From: Flavimaribacter sediminis
GTDB lineage: Bacteria; Pseudomonadota; Alphaproteobacteria; Rhizobiales; Rhizobiaceae
Length of the DNA: 64,000 nucleotides
Reading direction: 5' to 3'
Assembly (NCBI RefSeq): GCF_019492055.1
Contig: NZ_JAICBX010000002.1
Location: 1,519,139 to 1,583,138 of the forward strand
Shown: positions 59,634 through 64,000 of the stretch, one piece after another
How the letters are laid out: every line of letters starts with the position of its first letter
How positions within the stretch are numbered: position 1 is the stretch's first letter
Notes under the pieces: model-generated
What the model saw: only the letters and a program-made list of their open reading frames with translations
Told to the model about the DNA's origin: nothing
Databases searched by the model: none
Made by a program: the position numbers and the translations under genes

Positions 59634-61337
59634 TCAGACAAGGCCCGCCAACGCTTCGATATCATAGATCAGGCAGATTTCCTCCACCCCTTCGCGGCCG
59701 CGGATCGGGGCTTCGTCGCGCTCGCCTATGTCGTCGATCGAAAGGCCCGCGGCCTCGACGATCTGCCGAGAGAGCACAATGCGGGCGTTCTTCTGTTTGA
59801 CGACGCCCTCCAGCCGCGAGGCGGTGTTGACGGTGTCGCCGAGCGCGGTCAGCGGCGCTTCATTATCCACCCGGCCGATCTGGCCGATGATTGCGGGACC
59901 GCCGTGGATCGCGACGACCAGTTTAAGCGGTTCGTCAAGATGCAGCTTCAGTTCCGCGTTCAGCGTATCCATGCCCTGTAGCAAGGCGACGGCGGCGCGC
60001 AGCGCATCTCTGGACGCCTGTTCGAAACTGCGATCGACCCCGAACAGCGCCATGATGCCATCGCCCATGAACTTGTCGACCAGACCATTGTTGCGCACGA
60101 TCCGTTCAGCCGCCGATTCGAGATAGGCGTTCAGCACGAAGAGCACGTCGTAGGGCAGTCTTTTTTCGGAAAAGCGCGTGAAGCCGCGCAGGTCGGTGAA
60201 CATGACGATCACCGGCTGCTCGACGCCCCAGCGATACATGTCCGACCGACTGCCGGACATGTTCTGAACGCGGGGTTGCACGAGCCGGATCACGGATATG
60301 TCGCGCGTCGGCTGGATCTGACAGGCAAGACGCACATCCGCCGTCGCCTGGATCTGCTTCAGCACCGCCGCCTCCCTGGCGTCTGGCGGCGGCAATTGTT
60401 CTATTCCCGCCACTACCCGCACCCGACAGGTCGAGCAGCGCGCCCTGCCTCCGCAAATCGAGGTGTGGGCAATGTTGTTCGCCCGGCTGATTTCGAGCAA
60501 TGTCGGTCCCGGCGCTGTGCGGATCTGCTTGTCGCCCACATAAGAAACCGTCATGGAGGATTTCAGGCGCTGTGCGGTCATCACGCCGACAGGAAAGAGG
60601 AAGCACAGCATGAAGCCTGCGAAAGCGAGCTGTTGCGTAAGCAGCGCCCGGGCGGCGAGCTGGTTGATTTGGTCGTTGGTCAGCGCAATTTCGGTCCTGC
60701 CGGACAGGATCAGCTCCTTGCCTGCGGTCGTCCATCCGGTCGCGGAAAGCAACGGAATGGCGACTGCCGCCGAAAACAGCCAAGGGCGCCACGGCGCATA
60801 CCAGCGCTTGTGGCGCAGCCACAGGTGAACGCCGATCATGCCGTGGATCCACACCACGACGACGAGCGCGGTCTGTTTCCAGAACGCCCCCGGCCACGCG
60901 ATGCTCAGATAGGTTTGATAGTTGAGTTTCGCGTCGACCAGCTCGGCGCTCAGGCGGGTATAATACAAATGCTCCGCTGCAAAGACGGGGATCGACAGGC
61001 CAAGCACCAGTTGCAGCAATTCGCTCACCGGAATGCGAAAAGTTCGCCGGCCAAGCGTTTTGGCGATCGCGAGGCCGGCGTGGATAACGAGCGCGCCATA
61101 AAGAATGATTGTGCCGGCGAGCGAACGCCAGACAAAATCATGATACTCGCCTGTTCGTTCAAGCGATGCATAGGAAATGTTGCCGGCGGCATGGCTGAGA
61201 AGGTGGGTGGTTGCAAAGAAGAGAAGAACCAAGCCTGTCCAAAGCCTGAGCTTCGCTCTCGCGGGCTTGTTGAATAGCGCTGACAGCCGATCCCGGACAA
61301 AGCCGGACGTATTCGAAGGCGTGACTGGTTCAGACAA
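59634..61337 (-). CDS. Class III adenylate/guanylate cyclase with cytochrome-b-like membrane domain and 2Fe-2S domain
   Basis: 567 aa. Residues 30-260 hold six transmembrane helices with many in-membrane or interfacial His (His45, His49, His86, His123, His165, His171), as in b-type cytochrome anchors. Residues 265-355 are a ferredoxin domain with Cys295, Cys301, Cys304 and Cys339 (C-x5-C-x2-C...C). Residues 370-567 are a cyclase homology domain: VIVMFTDLRGFTRFSE and KFMGDGIMALFG carry the metal-binding Asp. It should make cyclic nucleotide in response to redox state. Confidence 0.9.
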   Translation of the reverse strand: MSEPVTPSNTSGFVRDRLSALFNKPARAKLRLWTGLVLLFFATTHLLSHAAGNISYASLERTGEYHDFVWRSLAGTIILYGALVIHAGLAIAKTLGRRTFRIPVSELLQLVLGLSIPVFAAEHLYYTRLSAELVDAKLNYQTYLSIAWPGAFWKQTALVVVVWIHGMIGVHLWLRHKRWYAPWRPWLFSAAVAIPLLSATGWTTAGKELILSGRTEIALTNDQINQLAARALLTQQLAFAGFMLCFLFPVGVMTAQRLKSSMTVSYVGDKQIRTAPGPTLLEISRANNIAHTSICGGRARCSTCRVRVVAGIEQLPPPDAREAAVLKQIQATADVRLACQIQPTRDISVIRLVQPRVQNMSGSRSDMYRWGVEQPVIVMFTDLRGFTRFSEKRLPYDVLFVLNAYLESAAERIVRNNGLVDKFMGDGIMALFGVDRSFEQASRDALRAAVALLQGMDTLNAELKLHLDEPLKLVVAIHGGPAIIGQIGRVDNEAPLTALGDTVNTASRLEGVVKQKNARIVLSRQIVEAAGLSIDDIGERDEAPIRGREGVEEICLIYDIEALAGLV

Positions 61338-61399
61338 GCTGCGTCCTCGACGTGAATCCTGTCTCTATATGCAACAATGGCGACGCCTTCGCCAGAGCA

Positions 61400-61422
61400 C
61401 GTTCACAACTGTGAATGTGAAC
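61400..61422. promoter_or_regulatory. Dyad between the cyclase and LprI-like genes
   Basis: TTCACA-AC-TGTGAA forms a perfect inverted repeat, extended by GTTCAC at the left and GTGAAC at the right of the same 22-bp block. It sits about 65 nt upstream of the cyclase start and about 50 nt upstream of the LprI-like start. CRP/FNR-family sites contain TGTGA/TCACA half-sites, here in reversed order, so the regulator is uncertain. Confidence 0.4.
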
Positions 61423-61469
61423 GCGTCTGAATTAAACTGCCGCCGTTTTGGAAGTTGAGGAGGATGGAA

Positions 61470-61865
61470 ATGAGATTGCGTTGTTTTTTAACAGCCTCTC
61501 TGACGGCACTGCTTCCCGCATCGGCGATTGCCGATCCGTCGTTTGAATGTTCACTGGGAAGCGGCAGTCAGGTGGAGACCGCCGAATGTGTCGCGAAGGC
61601 GGAGGCTACGGTCGACGAGACAGTCAGGTTGTCCCTGCAATTCGCCATGAACGCCGCGAAGGAACTCGATGAAACGACCGGCCGCGCGACGGCCGTCCCG
61701 GCGTTGGAAAAGGCGCAAGGCGCCTGGTCGAGTTTCCGCGACGCCCACTGCGATTATGTGGGTTCGACTTTCGGCGGCGGGTCCGGCACGGGCGTCGCCA
61801 TCCGGTCCTGTCGTATCGAACTCGGCCGCGAACGGGCGGACCTGCTGCTCCGCTTCGCAAAATAG
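61470..61865 (+). CDS. LprI-like (DUF1311) secreted protein
   Basis: 131 aa. Signal peptide (CFLTASLTALLPASAIA), then the pattern AECVAKAEATVDETVRLSLQFAMNAA, AQGAWSSFRDAHCDYVGS and a final SCRIELGRERADLLLRF, as in the lysozyme-inhibitor LprI family, with Cys conserved. The ATG at 61470 has AGGAGG 6 nt upstream and is preferred over the ATG at 61464. Probable periplasmic lysozyme inhibitor; the assignment is by pattern. Confidence 0.8.
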   Translation: MRLRCFLTASLTALLPASAIADPSFECSLGSGSQVETAECVAKAEATVDETVRLSLQFAMNAAKELDETTGRATAVPALEKAQGAWSSFRDAHCDYVGSTFGGGSGTGVAIRSCRIELGRERADLLLRFAK

Positions 61866-61867
61866 CG

Positions 61868-62116
61868 TCAGTCGTCTGAGGCGCCCGAACTCCGGTTGCC
61901 CTTGCCAAGGTCTTCCCTGGCGCGCTTGTCCTTGTCGAGTTTCTCGAAACTCTCGATGACGCCGTCCGTCTCCAGCTTTACGTCGGGAACGGCGTGGCGC
62001 TGATTGCGCACCTGTTCCTGATCGTTGCCCTGCAAGCTGTTGTCGCCCATCTTGTCCTGCGCGAAATCGCTCTCGGTCAGATTTTCGGGTTTCTTCGTCT
62101 TGCCGTGATTTTCCAT
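61868..62116 (-). CDS. 82-aa hydrophilic stress-type protein
   Basis: Very charged, without hydrophobic segments (MENHGKTKKPENLTESDFAQ at the start, GNRSSGASDD at the end). AAGGGAG lies 8 nt before the ATG at 62116, and a GGAAC-N17-CGTT promoter ends 25 nt upstream. No recognised domain. It converges on the LprI-like gene, 2 nt apart. It is likely a member of the general stress regulon. Confidence 0.78.
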   Translation of the reverse strand: MENHGKTKKPENLTESDFAQDKMGDNSLQGNDQEQVRNQRHAVPDVKLETDGVIESFEKLDKDKRAREDLGKGNRSSGASDD

Positions 62117-62140
62117 CGTTGAACTCCCTTTTGAAGCATC

Positions 62141-62166
62141 AACGATCGAATGACGGTTGGGGTTCC
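62141..62166 (-). promoter_or_regulatory. EcfG-type general stress promoter (GGAAC-N17-CGTT)
   Basis: On the minus strand GGAAC (62166-62162), 17 nt, CGTT (62144-62141), upstream of the 82-aa gene. It fits in the 57 nt between the TRAP permease stop and that gene. Confidence 0.78.
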
Positions 62167-62173
62167 CCCCGAT

Positions 62174-63451
62174 CTATCGGTAGAGCATGGTCGGCAGCCA
62201 CATCGATATCGACGGAATGAAGGTCAGGAGCAACAGCACGATCACCAGCGGTACGAGGAACGGCGCGGTCGCCGTGACGCACCGCTCGAACGGCACGGCC
62301 GCGACCTTCGACAGCACATAGAGAACCATGCCCACCGGCGGGGTCAAAAGACCGATCATCAGATTGAGGATCATGATGATGCCGAAATGCACCGGATCGA
62401 TGCCGAGCGATACGGCCACGGGCAACAGCACCGGCGTCAGGATCGTAATCGCGGCTATGGTTTCCATGAAGCAGCCGATGATCAATATGATCAGCGTGAT
62501 GAGCAGAAGCAGCGCGACCTTGTTTTCCGTCACCGCAAGCAGGCCCTGCGAAAAGTGCAGCGCGACCTGGTTGGCCGTCAATATCCAGGCGAAGATTGTC
62601 GAGGCGGCGACGATCAACATGATTGCGGCCGTTGTCTGAACGGTGTCCATCGAAACGCGCAGGATCTTGCGCCAGTCGAGCGTGCGATAGACGGCGACGC
62701 CCAGGAACATGGAATAGGCCACGGCGGCGATCGCCGCCTCGGTCGGCGTGAAAAGACCGCCCATGATGCCGCCAATGATGATCGCCGGCGTCATCAGGGG
62801 CAGGAAGGCGTCGACGAAGCTGCGGGCGAAACGCCCGAAACGAAAGCCGATGTCGCGCGGGTAGTTCCTTCTGCGGGAATACCAGGCGACCATGATCATC
62901 AGGGACAGGGCCATCATCAGCCCAGGCAGCAGACCGGCGGTGAACAATTGTCCGATCGAGGTGTCGGCGAGCACGCCGTAGATCACCAGCGGAAGCGAAG
63001 GCGGGATAATCGGGCCGATGGTGGAAGAGGCGGCGGTGATGCCGACAGCAAAGTCCGTGTCGTATCCGGCGTCGCGCATCGCCTTGATCTCGATATTGCC
63101 AAGGCCGCCTGCGTCGGCGACGGCGGCGCCCGACATGCCGGCGAAGATGACGCTGGCGCCGACATTGACGTGTCCCAGTCCGCCATGCATCCAGCCAACC
63201 GTCGCGCGCGCGAAATTGAAGATCCGGGTGGTGATGCCGGCGGTATTCATAAGGTTTCCGGCCAGGATGAAGAACGGCACGGCGATCAACGGAAATGAAT
63301 TGATGCCGTTGACCATGTTGGCGAGCACGATCATCGGCGGCATTCCGTTGGTGGCGACAAAGGCGAGCGAGGCAAGGGCCAGCGCCGCCGCGACCGGCAC
63401 GCCGATGATCATCAGTGCGAAAAGCAGGCCGATCATGAGCAGAATCGACAT
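62174..63451 (-). CDS. dctM: TRAP transporter large permease (DctM)
   Basis: 425 aa with about twelve transmembrane helices and DctM landmarks: IAVPFFILAGNLMNTAGIT, GGLGHVNVGASVIFAGMSGAAVADAGGLG and SSTIGPIIPPSLPLVIYG. It forms the sodium-driven transport channel with DctQ and a periplasmic DctP. The solute cannot be told, since DctP lies outside the window. Confidence 0.93.
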   Translation of the reverse strand: MSILLMIGLLFALMIIGVPVAAALALASLAFVATNGMPPMIVLANMVNGINSFPLIAVPFFILAGNLMNTAGITTRIFNFARATVGWMHGGLGHVNVGASVIFAGMSGAAVADAGGLGNIEIKAMRDAGYDTDFAVGITAASSTIGPIIPPSLPLVIYGVLADTSIGQLFTAGLLPGLMMALSLMIMVAWYSRRRNYPRDIGFRFGRFARSFVDAFLPLMTPAIIIGGIMGGLFTPTEAAIAAVAYSMFLGVAVYRTLDWRKILRVSMDTVQTTAAIMLIVAASTIFAWILTANQVALHFSQGLLAVTENKVALLLLITLIILIIGCFMETIAAITILTPVLLPVAVSLGIDPVHFGIIMILNLMIGLLTPPVGMVLYVLSKVAAVPFERCVTATAPFLVPLVIVLLLLTFIPSISMWLPTMLYR

Positions 63452-63458
63452 GGGGTCT

Positions 63459-64000
63459 CTAATCCGTTGTGAGGTGCTTGTCGAAATCGGCGATGAGGTC
63501 TTCCGGCTTCTGGCGGACCTTGCGCCACAGCAGGATTGCCGAATAGACCGTCATGGCCGCGAGCGCGGCCACGCAAATGGCGTAGATCCAGGCTTTCGGC
63601 ACCGGTAGCGTCACCATCTTCTGGCGCGTCTTGTTGATCAGCGTGAAGCCGATGATCGTCAAAGCGCCATAGAGAGCAAATGTGATGAGTTCGGCGACGA
63701 CGGCCATCGCCTTGCCATAGGCGGCCGGAACCATGCGAATAAAAAACTCCAGCGCGATGTGTCCGCCGCGCCGCACTGCGCTGATCGACCCCAGGAAGCA
63801 GACCAGGATCAGCAGGTAGCGGGCCACCTCTTCGGTCCAGGCGAGTGAATCGTTGAGCACGTAGCGGGTGAAGAACTGCAGAAAGACGACGACCGCCAGG
63901 ACCCAGAAGACGAGGATCGCCGGAATGTCGATCCACTGGATGTCGGAAATGGAGGTTTTCTCTTCCTCGATCACCAGATCGGCGGGCGCGCTTTCAGCGC
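63459..64000 (-). CDS. dctQ: TRAP transporter small permease (DctQ), 5' end at window edge
   Basis: At least 171 aa with four transmembrane helices (IPAILVFWVLAVVVFLQFF, YLLILVCFLGSISAVRRGG, LITFALYGALTIIGFTLI, IYAICVAALAAMTVYSAIL), the DctQ pattern including VARYLLILVCFLG. A GTG at 63974 could start it, but there is no ribosome site there and the frame stays open to 64000, so the true start may lie beyond the edge. It is 7 nt upstream of dctM. Confidence 0.88.
   Translation of the reverse strand, partial: AESAPADLVIEEEKTSISDIQWIDIPAILVFWVLAVVVFLQFFTRYVLNDSLAWTEEVARYLLILVCFLGSISAVRRGGHIALEFFIRMVPAAYGKAMAVVAELITFALYGALTIIGFTLINKTRQKMVTLPVPKAWIYAICVAALAAMTVYSAILLWRKVRQKPEDLIADFDKHLTTD

Overview
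The window is GC-rich chromosome from an alphaproteobacterium, most likely a member of the Hyphomicrobiales (Rhizobiales). The evidence is the gene order: zapE-mdh-sucC-sucD-sucA-sucB-lpd, an atpHAGDC F1 operon, the block rppH / polysaccharide-deacetylase-like / ctpA / envC-like / rlmH / rsfS / nadD / proA / proB / obgE / GNAT / rpmA / rplU, and an Omp19-type lipoprotein at the left edge. The genus cannot be fixed from the sequence alone.

Layout. 1-12 kb: Omp19-like lipoprotein, zapE, then the TCA operon, with a small cupin gene between sucC and sucD and a secreted unknown between sucB and lpd. 12-20.7 kb: TraB/GumN-like protein, xerC, an acyltransferase, a RecF/OLD-like ATPase, an array of four 19-bp direct repeats, transaldolase/Fsa, priA, a small membrane protein and a Pro/His-rich secreted peptide. 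21-26 kb: F1 ATP synthase operon with a clear terminator. 26-38.5 kb: conserved housekeeping block on the minus strand, with a sigma-70-like promoter and a terminator for rplU-rpmA, then tRNA-Ser(CGA).

38.7-42.7 kb: the most interesting region. It is a five-gene, overlapping stressosome-type operon: RsbR-like, RsbS-like, RsbT-like, an RsbT-like ATPase fused to a SpoIIE/RsbX-like phosphatase, and an RsbT-like ATPase fused to a HisKA_2 histidine kinase. Facing it is a 22-codon membrane peptide gene behind a perfect GGAAC-N16-CGTT element, the general-stress-response (EcfG/PhyR pathway) promoter. Two more such promoters occur in the window, each just upstream of a small hydrophilic protein gene with a good ribosome binding site (about 54.6 and 62.1 kb). 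A plausible reading is that the stressosome feeds the PhyR-EcfG general stress response through the hybrid kinase.

42.9-46.3 kb: TetR regulator, then an abrupt junction between two headless gene remnants (nucleoside hydrolase and amino-acid ABC ATPase), then a membrane diguanylate cyclase. 46.6-53.4 kb: a secreted protein, then a cobalamin riboswitch controlling a BtuB-BtuF-BtuC-BtuD corrinoid uptake operon and an unknown passenger gene. 53.4-58.7 kb: accessory genes including an A+T-richer TupA-like ATP-grasp gene, small secreted proteins, a DUF922-type putative protease, a phosphotransferase and an AraC regulator. 58.8-64 kb: alpha/beta hydrolase, a class III cyclase with cytochrome-b-like membrane helices and a 2Fe-2S domain, an LprI-like protein, a stress-type small protein, and the permeases of a TRAP transporter running off the right edge.
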